64,000 bases of DNA, from contig NC_005085.1 of assembly GCF_000007705.1 (NCBI RefSeq), positions 2,489,752 to 2,553,751 of the forward strand. Direction: 5' to 3'. The DNA is from Chromobacterium violaceum ATCC 12472. GTDB lineage: Bacteria > Pseudomonadota > Gammaproteobacteria > Burkholderiales > Chromobacteriaceae. The position numbers and the translations under genes were made by a program. The notes beneath the pieces were generated by a model. The model made no database searches. It saw only the letters and a program-made list of their open reading frames with translations, and was not told where the DNA came from. This document shows, piece by piece, positions 1 through 11,651 of the stretch. The number at the start of each line of letters is the position of its first letter. The stretch's first letter is position 1.

Positions 1-1
1 G

Positions 2-370
2 GGCACTTACCCGATCTACATCGCCGGCCTGGTGTTCAAGTGGTTGAAGGAGCAGGGCGGCGTCAAGGGCATCGCCACCCGCAACGAGGAAAAAGCCGGC
101 CTGCTGTACCACGTGATCGACAGCAGCGGCGGCTTCTACTCCACCCACATCGAACAGCCGTTCCGTTCCAAGATGAATGTGGTGTTCAAGCTGAGGGATG
201 AGGCGCTGGACGAGATCTTCCTGCTGGAGGCGCGCAAGAACGGCCTGGCGCAGCTGAAGGGCCACCGCGCGGTGGGCGGCATGCGCGCTTCCATCTACAA
301 CGCGATGCCGATCGAAGGGGTGAAGTCTCTGGTGAACTTCATGCAGGACTTCGCGCGGCAATACGGCTGA
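2..370 (+). CDS. serC: Phosphoserine aminotransferase, C-terminal part (5' end outside window)
   Basis: This is the last 122 residues of a PLP-dependent phosphoserine aminotransferase, which converts 3-phosphohydroxypyruvate and glutamate to phosphoserine in serine and pyridoxal phosphate synthesis. The reading frame is open from base 2, so the gene starts before the window. The tail is typical of SerC: GTYPIYI, then a segment with SKMNVVF, then GHRAVGGMRASIYNAMP, where the HR..GG.RASIYNA block contributes phosphate-binding residues, and a final helix. A strong intrinsic terminator follows at once. Confidence 0.95.
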   Translation, partial: GTYPIYIAGLVFKWLKEQGGVKGIATRNEEKAGLLYHVIDSSGGFYSTHIEQPFRSKMNVVFKLRDEALDEIFLLEARKNGLAQLKGHRAVGGMRASIYNAMPIEGVKSLVNFMQDFARQYG

Positions 371-387
371 TCATCATTGCCGCAGGG

Positions 388-419
388 GGAGCGCCGGTCT
401 GGCCGGGGCTCCTTTTTTT
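388..419 (+). terminator. Intrinsic terminator of serC
   Basis: A GC-rich hairpin has outer arms GGAGC (388-392) and GCTCC (408-412) with a GCCGG/CCGG inner stem. It is followed by seven T residues, 18 nt after the serC stop. Confidence 0.85.
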
Positions 420-438
420 ATCCGCTCCGCGGCGCGGC

Positions 439-846
439 CTAGGCGGCAGCCGGCTTGGGCAGCTCGACGCAATCGGCGTCGGCGCGGATTCTCAGCGCCA
501 GCCGGATGCCTCTGCTGATATTGCCGTCTCCCAATTCCAGCGCGATATCGATGCTTTCCGCGTCGAGATAGACATTATGGCGCGCGCCGCCCTGCATTTT
601 AGGCGGAGCGCCGGCATTGCTGCCTATGCCCAACGCCATTTTCACCCGTCGCTGATCCAATGGCCGCAATATGCCCGAATTGGCCATGCTGTAGACGCCA
701 TTGCTGTATTTCCTCACCAATGCGCCGCTTCTGCCCGCCAGGGTAATGACCCCTACCACTTCATAGCCGGGCAGATCATCGAATTGATATAGCCTGGGCC
801 GTCCGGGCTGTTCGATATGAAGGCGGTGGCCGCTGTCTTTGTGCAT
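439..846 (-). CDS. Hypothetical protein, 135 aa, with antitoxin-like C-terminal segment
   Basis: I do not recognise this as a named family. The ATG at 846 is preferred over an upstream TTG at 870. The N-terminal half contains RLYQFDDLPGYEVVGVITLAGRS-like sequence with probable beta strands. The C-terminal segment (VYLDAESIDIALELG, then GNISRGIRLALR) resembles the short helix-turn-helix segments of small DNA-binding or antitoxin-like proteins (an x-D-x-E-S/T... GxGNxSxGIRxAL pattern). It converges with serC and no partner toxin is visible next to it. The function is unknown; the antitoxin resemblance is an inference from a short motif. Confidence 0.6.
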   Translation of the reverse strand: MHKDSGHRLHIEQPGRPRLYQFDDLPGYEVVGVITLAGRSGALVRKYSNGVYSMANSGILRPLDQRRVKMALGIGSNAGAPPKMQGGARHNVYLDAESIDIALELGDGNISRGIRLALRIRADADCVELPKPAAA

Positions 847-1189
847 GTAATTTCCCGCTTTTGCCGGCAAGCGTTATTAATGAGATCCATTGCTCGCCAT
901 ACTCAATTTTGTACACACAGAATCAAAGTTCAAGCTGAAATATGTGCGCATGGCGAAAGAAAATGCAGCATGAATGGCATTTTGTCCGTTTCCGATTTTT
1001 CAGCGGGGCCAGGGAATGGCGGGAAAAGGCAGCCGGCCAATTCGGCCGGTTTTCGGCAAGGGCTGGGTTTTGTCTTGCGGAAAATCGCGAAGCCCGGGCC
1101 GGCCGGGCTTCAGGCATTTCCTCACGGCGCCGAGCCGGTTGCAATTGGCCGGCTCGGCGTCCATTCCCGCCGCGATTGCGCGCTGTCGT
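847..1189. other. Intergenic region with three GC-rich inverted repeats
   Basis: No convincing gene is visible here. Three inverted repeats lie close together: CCGGCC/GGCCGG (1033-1049, followed by TTTT on the plus strand), AAGCCCGG/CCGGGCTT (1090-1110, followed by ATTTT on the minus strand) and an 11-bp perfect stem CGCCGAGCCGG/CCGGCTCGGCG (1128-1159). They lie just past the stop of the minus-strand peptidase, so the second and third may terminate it. The AT-rich part near 880-930 is a likely promoter zone for the small minus-strand gene. Confidence 0.5.
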
Positions 1190-3634
<2,445 letters not shown>

Positions 3635-3723
3635 GCTTTCTCCTGATCATGGGCGCGATGGGTTGCGCGAGGACAGTCAAACTGCACCAGCCGGACTGTC
3701 CGGTCAAGCATCTGGCATGATTT

Positions 3724-4797
3724 TCAGACCGGATGCTCGGCCATCAGCGCCGGGATCTGGATGGCGGAGGCGTCTACCGTCGGGTAGTCGAGGAATTGCA
3801 GCGTCACGCCGTCTCCCTCCGCCTGGAAGCGGGCCGGGAAGCCCAGCGGCATCGTGGTCTTGGCGGCGATGTGGCCAAAGGGCAGGCCGGTGAACACCGG
3901 CACGCCGCTGATGCGGCGAAGCTCGGCCACCACGGCGTCGAAGTTGTAATGCGGATCGTAGACGTCCACATGCCGCTGCATCGAGAAGTCGCCCAGGAAG
4001 ATGGCCTTTTGCTTGGCCAGCACGCCGGCCAGATGCAGCTGCTGCAACATGCGTTCGATGCGGTACGGCTGCTCGCCCACGTCCTCCAGGAACAGCAGAC
4101 CGCCCTTGATGTCCGGCAAATAGGGCGTGCCGGCCAGGCTGGAGAGCACGCTGAGGTTGCCGCCCCAGAAAATGCCTTCGCCGCTGGCCTGCGGCTGGCG
4201 GCCGGCGATGCGCAGGCCGCGCCGCGGCGTGGAGATGCCGGCGATGAATTCGCTGACGGCATAGGCGTTCGGCGCGGCGCTGCCGAAATCGCCGAGCATC
4301 GGACCGGCGAAGCTGCCGGCGCCGGTCTTGGCCAGCAAGGCCAGTTGGATCGCGCAGAAGTCGCTATAGCCTATCAGCAGCGAGCGGGACTCCTTGAGGC
4401 GCGCACCCAGTCGCGCCAGATCCAGCTTGGGCAGCAGGCGCATCGCGCCGTAGCCGCCGCGGCCCGCCATGATCAGCTGCGGCCACTGCGGCTGGTCCAG
4501 CAGCGCGTGCAGATCGGACAACCGTTCGGCGTCGGTGCCGGCGAAGCGCTGGTAGGCGCGGTTCAGCGCGGCGGCGTTCTCCAGCGAGAAGCCGGCGCGC
4601 GCCAGGCGCGGCAACGCCAGCTGGCGCTGCTTTTCCGGCACGATGCCGGAGCATGCGATCAGGTAGAGGCGCAGGCTGGCCTGGGAAGGCTGGGCGGGGG
4701 AGGACATGGAGCTGCATCCTTGCAATATGCCGGCGCCGGTGCCGAGAGCGAGCAGCTGCAGCAACTGGCGGCGGGGAAGATTGATGTCGGGAGTCAT
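3724..4797 (-). CDS. LD-carboxypeptidase, S66 family, probable lipoprotein
   Basis: A 357-residue member of the S66 family (LdcA/MccF), which cuts the L,D bond of muropeptides or peptide adducts. The N-terminus carries twin arginines (PRRQLLQLL) and a lipobox-like LQGC at about residue 28, so the protein is probably exported and lipidated. S66 landmarks are present: GRGGYGAMRLLP, GYSDFCAIQ with the nucleophile Ser, LFLEDVGEQPYRIERM with the catalytic Glu, and GLPFGHIAAKTTMPLG with the His. Most LdcA enzymes are cytoplasmic, so the lipoprotein signal is notable and suggests action in the periplasm. It lies upstream of and in the same direction as the S9 peptidase. Confidence 0.88.
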   Translation of the reverse strand: MTPDINLPRRQLLQLLALGTGAGILQGCSSMSSPAQPSQASLRLYLIACSGIVPEKQRQLALPRLARAGFSLENAAALNRAYQRFAGTDAERLSDLHALLDQPQWPQLIMAGRGGYGAMRLLPKLDLARLGARLKESRSLLIGYSDFCAIQLALLAKTGAGSFAGPMLGDFGSAAPNAYAVSEFIAGISTPRRGLRIAGRQPQASGEGIFWGGNLSVLSSLAGTPYLPDIKGGLLFLEDVGEQPYRIERMLQQLHLAGVLAKQKAIFLGDFSMQRHVDVYDPHYNFDAVVAELRRISGVPVFTGLPFGHIAAKTTMPLGFPARFQAEGDGVTLQFLDYPTVDASAIQIPALMAEHPV

Positions 4798-4925
4798 GGA
4801 AATCGGACGGGTTGGCGGAGTTCGAGTTCCGCGGGCCGGCGGGCGCGGCGCGGTCAGCGGGAGTATACGCCAAAAGAAAAGGCGGCCTCCAGCGCGGATG
4901 CCGCCTGCAAGATGCCTGGCAAGGA

Positions 4926-6302
4926 TCAGGCAATCAGATTGGCCATGCTGCTGGAGGCTTGCTGCATTTGCGCCAGCTCGCTGTTGAGGTTGGAGTATTC
5001 GGTCAGCAGGCTGGTCTGCTCGTTGTTCAGCTGGTTCTGCAGCCGTTCCTGCAGTTGCTGCTCGGCCGTGACCTTGCTGTTCAGATTGGTCTGGTTCGAG
5101 GTGATCAGCCCGTTAGGCCCCAGCAGCGAATTGATGGTGGTGTTGAACACATTGGCGACGCCGGTGTTCTGGCTATTGCCGAACAGATTAGCCACCGCGG
5201 AAGGGTTGGCGGTCAGGGCCGCGTTGAAGGCGCTGGAATCCAGCGTCAGCGTGCCGTCCGCCTTCTGCGTGATCCCTACCTGGGCCAGGTAGGCATAGGA
5301 GCTGGTGGCGTCCACGCCCTTGACCGGGGTGCCGAGGATGGAGGCCATATGCTCCTGCAGCGAGGTGAGATCGCCGCTGATGTCGGTATTGGTCGGGGTG
5401 CTGCCCACCGTGGTATGGCTTTGCGTCGCCGATGCGGTGGTGGTGATCACCTGGTTGTAGGCATTGATGAAGGTTTGCAGCGTATTGGTGATGTTGGTGG
5501 TGCTCTGCGCCATATTGATGGTGACCTGGCCGGTCTTTTCCAGATTGATGGTGGCGCCGTTGACGACGCTGGTCACGCTGTTGCTGTCTGACGAGACGTT
5601 GACGCCGTTCACCGTCATCAGCGCGCTCTGGGCGTTGGCCGATTCGCTGGCCGCGGTGGCGCTTTGCTGTAGGCCGGCCAGGGTATTGCCCGAGGTGTTG
5701 TTGCTGTCGGTGCCGCCTGCGGTGATGCTGAAGGCGTTGCCGGGCCCGGCCTGGGCCGAGCTCAACACCAGCGAATAGGTGTTGTTGTACTGCACGATGG
5801 AGGCGTTGACCCCTATGCCGGCGCCGTTGATGCTGTTGGCGATCGACGACAGCGACGCGTTGCTGCCCAGCTGGACGGTGGAGCTGGCGCCGCCGACGCT
5901 GAAGCTCAGCGAGCTGGGCGCGCCGGAGATGGCGGCGTTCTGATCGGTGATCGCGCTGCCGTTGGGATTCTGGTCGAATACCAGCTGGCGCGACTTGGCC
6001 AGCTGCGAGACGTTCAGCACATAGGTGCCGGCCGCGCCGCCTGAGGAGGTGGAGACGCTGGCCACCGTGCTGTCGGAAGAGGTGGCGCTGAACTGCTGCA
6101 GAAAGGAGCCGGACTGCAAGGTGGAGGCGGCGCTTTGCAGCGCGGACAGCGCCGAGCTGACCTGGCCAATCACGCTCAGCTCCGACTGGTAGGTCGAAGC
6201 GCGTTGCCTGCTTTGAGCCAAGGGCTGGGAGTCGGCCTGGATCAGCTGGCTGACAATGGATTGCACGTCCAACGGACCTGCGCTGGCGCTGATGGATGAC
6301 AT
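4926..6302 (-). CDS. fliD: Flagellar cap protein FliD (hook-associated protein 2)
   Basis: A 458-residue FliD, the cap that guides flagellin assembly at the filament tip. The N-terminal segment (SSISASAGPLDVQSIVSQLI) is the conserved FliD start. The centre is Ser/Thr/Asn-rich, and the C-terminus is a coiled-coil region ending in QMQQASSSMANLIA. I chose the ATG at 6302 rather than an upstream start at 6338 because GGGAGAC lies just ahead and the FliD N-terminus begins here. A sigma-28 promoter is found at 6440-6466. No fliS or fliT follows, so the gene stands apart from other flagellar genes in this window. Confidence 0.92.
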   Translation of the reverse strand: MSSISASAGPLDVQSIVSQLIQADSQPLAQSRQRASTYQSELSVIGQVSSALSALQSAASTLQSGSFLQQFSATSSDSTVASVSTSSGGAAGTYVLNVSQLAKSRQLVFDQNPNGSAITDQNAAISGAPSSLSFSVGGASSTVQLGSNASLSSIANSINGAGIGVNASIVQYNNTYSLVLSSAQAGPGNAFSITAGGTDSNNTSGNTLAGLQQSATAASESANAQSALMTVNGVNVSSDSNSVTSVVNGATINLEKTGQVTINMAQSTTNITNTLQTFINAYNQVITTTASATQSHTTVGSTPTNTDISGDLTSLQEHMASILGTPVKGVDATSSYAYLAQVGITQKADGTLTLDSSAFNAALTANPSAVANLFGNSQNTGVANVFNTTINSLLGPNGLITSNQTNLNSKVTAEQQLQERLQNQLNNEQTSLLTEYSNLNSELAQMQQASSSMANLIA

Positions 6303-6439
6303 GACGTCGTCTCCCGGTGCCGCCTGATCTGCCATCAAGCGGGCGTGTTGCTATTAGGGCTATTGTCTGTTTGTCATCACGGATGCGGTCTGTCGCCGCA
6401 ATGTTTGTGCGTGGCATGGCTGCCGGCCACTTCACGTTC

Positions 6440-6466
6440 ATATCGACATCATTGCAGGAAACTTTA
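6440..6466 (-). promoter_or_regulatory. Sigma-28 (FliA) promoter of fliD
   Basis: On the minus strand the sequence reads TAAAGTTT (6466-6459), an 11-nt spacer, then GTCGATAT (6447-6440). The consensus is TAAAGTTT-N11-GCCGATAA, so the -35 is perfect, the spacing is exact and six of eight -10 bases match. It lies about 140 nt before the fliD start and marks fliD as a late flagellar gene. Confidence 0.85.
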
Positions 6467-6534
6467 ATCGCCTGCCTGCCTTGATCTTACACCGTCTCGC
6501 GGAGGCGAGCCTGCCCGGAATCCATATTCCCGCT

Positions 6535-6564
6535 TTGAAGTTTTTAAGATTTGCTAAGTTTATA
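6535..6564 (+). promoter_or_regulatory. Possible sigma-70 promoter of cysDN
   Basis: TTGAAG (6535-6540), an 18-nt spacer and TTTATA (6559-6564) lie in an AT-rich stretch about 80 nt before the cysD start. In known systems the regulator CysB binds upstream of the -35; I cannot define a CysB site here. Confidence 0.35.
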
Positions 6565-6641
6565 TGGATATATCCAATCGGTTTTGAATACGCGCGAACA
6601 TTTCCGGTAGATTGGCTGCAATCATAGAACAGGCTGCAAGC

Positions 6642-7568
6642 ATGGATATCGATCAAGCAAGGCTGACCCATCTCCAGCAATTGGAGGCGGAGTCCATCCA
6701 CATCATCCGCGAGGTGGCGGCGGAATTCGAGAACCCGGTGATGCTGTACTCCATCGGCAAGGATTCCGCGGTGATGCTGCACCTGGCGAAGAAGGCTTTC
6801 TACCCGGGCAAGCCGCCGTTCCCGCTGATGCACGTCGATACCACCTGGAAATTCCGCGACATGATCGCGCTGCGCGACAAGCAGGCGAAGGAAAACGGCT
6901 GGGATCTGATCGTCCACGTCAATCAGGACGGCGTGGAGGCCGGCATCAATCCGTTCACCGCCGGCAGCGCCAAGCATACCGACGTGATGAAGACCGAGGG
7001 CCTGAAGCAGGCGCTGAACCGGCACAAGTTCGACGCGGCTTTCGGCGGCGCGCGGCGCGACGAGGAGAAAAGCCGCGCCAAGGAGCGCGTCTACTCCTTC
7101 CGCGACAAGAACCACCGCTGGGATCCGAAAAACCAGCGGCCGGAGCTGTGGAACATCTACAACGGCAGGATCGACAAGGGCGAGAGCATTCGCGTGTTCC
7201 CGCTGTCCAACTGGACCGAGCTGGACATCTGGCAATACATCTACCTGGAGAACATCGAGATCGTGCCCTTGTATTTCGCCGCCGAACGCCCGGTGGTGGA
7301 GCGCGACGGCATGCTGATCATGATCGACGACGAGCGCATCCTCGAATACCTGACCCCGGAGGAGAAGGCGAGCATCCAGACCCGCAAGGTGCGTTTCCGC
7401 ACGCTGGGCTGTTACCCGCTGACCGGCGCGGTGGAGTCGGAGGCCGCCACGCTGCCGGAGATCATCCAGGAAATGCTGCTGACGAGGACTTCCGAGCGGC
7501 AGGGCCGGCTGATCGACCATGACAGCGCCGGCTCGATGGAAAAGAAGAAAATGGAAGGGTATTTCTGA
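6642..7568 (+). CDS. cysD: Sulfate adenylyltransferase subunit 2
   Basis: A 308-residue CysD, the catalytic subunit of ATP sulfurylase that makes adenosine 5'-phosphosulfate from sulfate and ATP. The PP-loop pyrophosphatase motif appears as [13 protein letters not shown], followed by [23 protein letters not shown] and [15 protein letters not shown], all CysD signatures. The ATG at 6642 is chosen over an in-frame TTG at 6612 because the family begins near [15 protein letters not shown]. The stop overlaps the cysN start by one base (TGATG), so the pair is translationally coupled. No cysC, cysH or cysI lies nearby. Confidence 0.95.
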   Translation: MDIDQARLTHLQQLEAESIHIIREVAAEFENPVMLYSIGKDSAVMLHLAKKAFYPGKPPFPLMHVDTTWKFRDMIALRDKQAKENGWDLIVHVNQDGVEAGINPFTAGSAKHTDVMKTEGLKQALNRHKFDAAFGGARRDEEKSRAKERVYSFRDKNHRWDPKNQRPELWNIYNGRIDKGESIRVFPLSNWTELDIWQYIYLENIEIVPLYFAAERPVVERDGMLIMIDDERILEYLTPEEKASIQTRKVRFRTLGCYPLTGAVESEAATLPEIIQEMLLTRTSERQGRLIDHDSAGSMEKKKMEGYF

Positions 7569-9001
7569 TGTCGCACCAATCCGAACTGATCGCCGGGGAT
7601 ATCCTGGAATACCTGAGCCAGCATGAGAACAAGGACATGCTGCGCTTCATCACCTGCGGCAGCGTGGACGACGGCAAGTCCACGCTGATCGGCCGGCTGC
7701 TGCACGACTCCAAGCTGATTTTCGAGGACCAGCTGGCGGCGATCGAGCGCGACTCGAAAAAATACAACACCACCGACCAGGACATCGACTTGGCGCTGCT
7801 GGTGGACGGCCTGCAGGCCGAGCGCGAGCAGGGCATTACCATAGACGTCGCCTACCGCTACTTCAGCACCGACAAGCGCAAGTTCATCATCGCCGATTGC
7901 CCAGGCCACGAGCAGTACACCCGCAACATGGCCACCGGCGCGTCCACCAGCAATCTGGCCATCATCCTGATCGACGCGCGGCGCGGCGTGCAGACGCAAA
8001 CCCGCCGCCATAGCTACATCGTCAGCCTGCTGGGCATCCGCCACGTGATCGTCGCGGTCAACAAGATGGACCTGGTGGATTACAGCGAGGACGTCTACAA
8101 CCGCATCCGCGACGAATACCTGACCTTCGCCGAGCATCTGGACATCCCTGACATCCATTTCGTGCCGATCTCCGCGCTGCGCGGCGACAACGTGGTCAGC
8201 CGCACCGAGGCGGCGCCGTGGTACCAGGGCGCGACGCTGATGCACTTGCTGGAAACGGTGCAGATCAGCCACGATGCGCCTTTGTCCGCCTTCCGCCTGC
8301 CGGTGCAATACGTGAACCGGCCGAATCTGGACTTCCGCGGCTTCTGCGGCACCATCGCCAGCGGTGCCGTGCATCCGGGGGATGCTGTCGTGGCGCTGCC
8401 GTCGGGCAAGGAGAGCCGGGTCAAGGAGATCGTCACTTTCGACGGCAGCCTGTCCCGCGCCGGAGCCGGCCAGGCGGTCACGCTGACGCTGGAGGACGAA
8501 ATCGACATCTCCCGCGGCGACATGCTGGTGCGCGCCGACGAGGCGCGGCCGCACGTGTCGCGCAGCTTCGACGCCCACCTGGTGGCGATGGGCGAGGCGC
8601 CGCTGCGGCCGGGCAAGGAATACGGCTTCAAGCTGGCCGGCAAGTATGTGACCGGACGCATCGAAGCCATCCTGCATCGGACCGACGTCAACACGCTGCA
8701 GGACAGTCCGGCCGACGCGCTGGCGCTGAACGAGATCGGCCTGTGCCGGATTTCGCTGAACAGCCCGGCCGCGTTCGACGCATACCGCGACTGCCGCGGC
8801 AGCGGCAGCCTGATCCTGATCGACAGGCTGAGCAACGGCACGGTAGCCGCAGGCATGATCGTCGCGCAAAGCGAAGAGGCGTCGCCGGCCGCGCTGTCGC
8901 CATGGGCGTTGTTCGAGCAGGAGCTGGACCAGCTGCTGCAGCGCTACTTCCCGCAGATGACGCGCGCTGAACTGGCGCGGCGCTTGCGGGACGAGCTCTG
9001 A
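7568..9001 (+). CDS. cysN: Sulfate adenylyltransferase subunit 1 (GTPase)
   Basis: A 477-residue CysN, the translation-factor-like GTPase that drives APS synthesis in complex with CysD. The G motifs are clear: GSVDDGKST (P-loop), the effector region [24 protein letters not shown] and NKMDLVD. The length matches a stand-alone CysN, so there is no fused APS kinase (CysC) domain. It ends in a strong terminator, making cysDN a two-gene operon. Confidence 0.95.
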   Translation: MSHQSELIAGDILEYLSQHENKDMLRFITCGSVDDGKSTLIGRLLHDSKLIFEDQLAAIERDSKKYNTTDQDIDLALLVDGLQAEREQGITIDVAYRYFSTDKRKFIIADCPGHEQYTRNMATGASTSNLAIILIDARRGVQTQTRRHSYIVSLLGIRHVIVAVNKMDLVDYSEDVYNRIRDEYLTFAEHLDIPDIHFVPISALRGDNVVSRTEAAPWYQGATLMHLLETVQISHDAPLSAFRLPVQYVNRPNLDFRGFCGTIASGAVHPGDAVVALPSGKESRVKEIVTFDGSLSRAGAGQAVTLTLEDEIDISRGDMLVRADEARPHVSRSFDAHLVAMGEAPLRPGKEYGFKLAGKYVTGRIEAILHRTDVNTLQDSPADALALNEIGLCRISLNSPAAFDAYRDCRGSGSLILIDRLSNGTVAAGMIVAQSEEASPAALSPWALFEQELDQLLQRYFPQMTRAELARRLRDEL

Positions 9002-9014
9002 TTCCTCTCCCCGC

Positions 9015-9044
9015 AACAGCCCCGATTCCGGGGCTGTTTCTTTT
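9015..9044 (+). terminator. Intrinsic terminator of cysDN
   Basis: A 10-bp perfect stem AACAGCCCCG/CGGGGCTGTT with a 4-nt loop is followed by TTTCTTTT, 13 nt after the cysN stop. Confidence 0.9.
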
Positions 9045-9306
9045 CCGGTGCTTGGACGCCCGCTCAGAATCGGTCCTGGCCGATGACGCTGCGCAGATTG
9101 TAGCCGGTGGCGTCCTTCCGTCCCGGTCCAGCACCGCAATCGCCGTTGCCGTCGTCGCTGCAGGGCGAGGCGCCGCTTGAGCGCAAAACAGCTCAATTTC
9201 AAGATGTCTATGTCCGAAAGGTTTGGGCGGCGTCCCCGGTTGATCTGCGCTTCATGCTGCCCGTGCATGGTTTCTCATGCCGACGGGGCTGAGCGAGACG
9301 CGCTGG

Positions 9307-11439
9307 CTAGCCTTCCTGCAAGGGGCTGGAGGGCGCATGCAGCCGGTCTCGCCAGCCATCGGCGAAACTTTCCGCTGGCAGGGGAGCGGCGTAAAGAAAT
9401 CCCTGGATGATGTGGCATCCGGCCGAACGCAGGAATTCCAGCTGCGATGCCTCCTCCACGCCCTCAGCCACGGTTTCCAGGCCCAGGCTGGAAGACAGCG
9501 CCATGATGGCGTGCACGATGGCCTCGCCGCCCTTGCCGATGCCGAGTATGAAGCTGCGGTCTACTTTCAGCACCTGCACCGGCAGCTGCCGCAGGTAGGA
9601 GAGCGATGAATATCCGGTGCCGAAGTCGTCGATCGACAGCCGGATGCCCTGTGCGCGCAATTCAGCCAGGATGTTGACCGCGTCTTCCGTCGCCATGATC
9701 ACGCTTTCGGTGATTTCCAGCTCCAGGTGCCGCGGCTCCAGCCGGTAGCGCTTCAGCAGTCGGGCGACATGCTGCGGGAAGTCTTGCCGCTCCAGCTGGC
9801 GGGCGGAGAGATTCACCGAAACCGATGGCAGCGGGAATCCTGCCTCATGCCAGCTTGCCAGCTGGCGCAGCGACTTCTCCAGAATCTGCTCGCCTAGCGC
9901 CACGATCAGGCCGCATTCTTCCGCGACCGGAATGAATCGCGCCGGCGGCACCATGCCAAGTATGGGATGCCGCCAGCGCGCCAGCGCCTCGGCGCCGACC
10001 AGCTTGCCGGTGACCGCGTCGACTTGCGGTTGGTAGTGGACGGTGATTTCGTCGTTGTCCAGCGCCTGGCGCAGTTGTCGTTCCAGCACCACCCGCTGCT
10101 CGGCGTCCTCGGACATCTGAGGACTGTAATGCTGGCAGCGGTTGCGGCCCGCGTTCTTGGCGCTGTACATCGCGATGTCCGCGTGGCGAAGCAGGGTGTC
10201 CACATCCGCGCCGTCGTTGCCGGCGAAGCTGATGCCTATGCTGGCCGACAGGTAGAGATCGTTGCCGTTGATGCAGAACGGCTGCCGGAACAGCGCCAGC
10301 AGCTTGCCGGCCACATCGGCGGCCATGTCCCGGTTTTCGATGCTTTCCAGCACGCAGATGAATTCGTCCCCGCCCAGCCGGGCCAGCATGTCCTCGGCGC
10401 GGATGCTGTCCGCCAGCCGGGCTGCCACCGCGTTCAGCAACTGGTCGCCGATGTAGTGTCCCAGCGTGTCGTTCACATCCTTGAATCGGTCCAGGTCGAT
10501 GAACAGCATGGCCAGCTTGTACGGAGGCAGGTCGGGAACGCTCAGCGCGCGGCTCAGCCGTTTCTGGAACAGCAGCCGGTTGGGCAGGCCGGTCAAGGGA
10601 TCGTGGTGTGCCAGGTGGTCCAGCCTTTCCTCTGCGCGGCGGCGTTCCTGGATTTCGTCTTCCAGCCGAGCGTTGGCGTTGGCCAGTTCCCAGGTGCGGG
10701 CCGCCACCCGGCTGTCCAGTTCGCGGTTGGTCTCGGACAAGGCCGCCGCCTGGCGGTCTATGATGCGGCCGGCCAGCCGCACCACCAGCATCTGGGCGAC
10801 GAACAGCACCGCCATCAGCGCGCAGATGGCCAGGGTCACCCAGCTCAGCTGCTGGTCGCTGTCGGCGACGAAAGGCGTGGCGTCCAGGTAGATTTCCAGC
10901 ACGCCTTCTATCTTCCCGGCGGGGTCGTGCACCGGCACGTAGGTGGAAATGATGTCGCGGTCGGTCAGCGTGCGCTCGAAGGCGTCGATGCTGTGATTGT
11001 GGGCCAGCTCGCTTGCCGGCGTGCCGGCGGCGGCCGACCGGAAGCCGTCGTCGTCGCTTTCGTCTTCTCCGATCTGGCTGGCGTCGGTGGAGAACAGCGT
11101 GATGCCATTGAGCGCGTACATCTTGACCCGAATCACGTCGGTGCCGCGCATCAGCCGTATCACCGCCTCGCGCAGCCGGGGCTGGCCGGCCACCTGCTTC
11201 AGCTTCGCCGGGTCGCGGGCCAAAGGCAGCAGCGGGCGAAAGTCGGTCCACAGCGAGTTCTCGAAAATCTGCACCAGCGACGCCGCGCGGCTTTTCTCCA
11301 GCTTCAGCAGCTGTTCGCCGGAGTAGTGCCGCAAGTTGCCAGCCATCAGCGCGGTGGCGCCCGCCATCAACAGCAGCGACAGCAGGAAAAAATAGGGCAC
11401 CAGCCGGAATGGCCGACCGGATGAAAACAGGCTGCGCAT
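9307..11439 (-). CDS. Membrane-anchored GGDEF-EAL cyclic-di-GMP protein
   Basis: A 710-residue protein with a transmembrane helix near residues 15-33, a periplasmic sensor region to about residue 205, and a second membrane helix at about 208-232. A short coiled coil, a GGDEF domain and an EAL domain follow. The diguanylate cyclase site is intact (GGDEF at about residue 356), with the inhibitory RxxD (RAED) five residues before it. The phosphodiesterase site also looks intact: EALARW, VNLSARQ, ELEITES, DDFGTGYSSL and a late EGVE. Both activities are therefore possible. It is divergent from the PTS operon and has no obvious partner. Confidence 0.92.
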   Translation of the reverse strand: MRSLFSSGRPFRLVPYFFLLSLLLMAGATALMAGNLRHYSGEQLLKLEKSRAASLVQIFENSLWTDFRPLLPLARDPAKLKQVAGQPRLREAVIRLMRGTDVIRVKMYALNGITLFSTDASQIGEDESDDDGFRSAAAGTPASELAHNHSIDAFERTLTDRDIISTYVPVHDPAGKIEGVLEIYLDATPFVADSDQQLSWVTLAICALMAVLFVAQMLVVRLAGRIIDRQAAALSETNRELDSRVAARTWELANANARLEDEIQERRRAEERLDHLAHHDPLTGLPNRLLFQKRLSRALSVPDLPPYKLAMLFIDLDRFKDVNDTLGHYIGDQLLNAVAARLADSIRAEDMLARLGGDEFICVLESIENRDMAADVAGKLLALFRQPFCINGNDLYLSASIGISFAGNDGADVDTLLRHADIAMYSAKNAGRNRCQHYSPQMSEDAEQRVVLERQLRQALDNDEITVHYQPQVDAVTGKLVGAEALARWRHPILGMVPPARFIPVAEECGLIVALGEQILEKSLRQLASWHEAGFPLPSVSVNLSARQLERQDFPQHVARLLKRYRLEPRHLELEITESVIMATEDAVNILAELRAQGIRLSIDDFGTGYSSLSYLRQLPVQVLKVDRSFILGIGKGGEAIVHAIMALSSSLGLETVAEGVEEASQLEFLRSAGCHIIQGFLYAAPLPAESFADGWRDRLHAPSSPLQEG

Positions 11440-11651
11440 GGCGCGGTTCTCTTGGGGCGGTGGGATTGATTCAGTTTAGAACCCATCGGCCCGATTCCGA
11501 GGCCGGTTTGCCGACGCATGAAAGGAATTTTCGGGAGCGGCCGTCGCAAGCGCCGATGTCACAAAAATCCAGTCAGGGCTGATCTCGCTACTATATCGGC
11601 CGGACGCGCCTGCGGTAGCCTTTCCCCATTCATAAAGCGGAGGAGAACAAG

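Noticed and set aside
901-925. Possible LexA-type operator near TGTACA/TGTGTGTACA sequences before the small gene at 439-846 and the UmuD-like gene
   Set aside because: Neither site fits CTGT-N8-ACAG, so I cannot support an SOS box.
1030-1160. CRISPR or REP array
   Set aside because: The three palindromes differ in sequence and spacing, so they are not repeats of one unit.
6438-7520. 360-codon minus-strand frame opposite cysD
   Set aside because: It starts inside the antisense of cysD and shows no motif.
7412-9268. 618-codon minus-strand frame opposite cysN
   Set aside because: CysN is certain from its GTPase motifs; the antisense frame has no recognisable pattern and is a codon-bias artefact.
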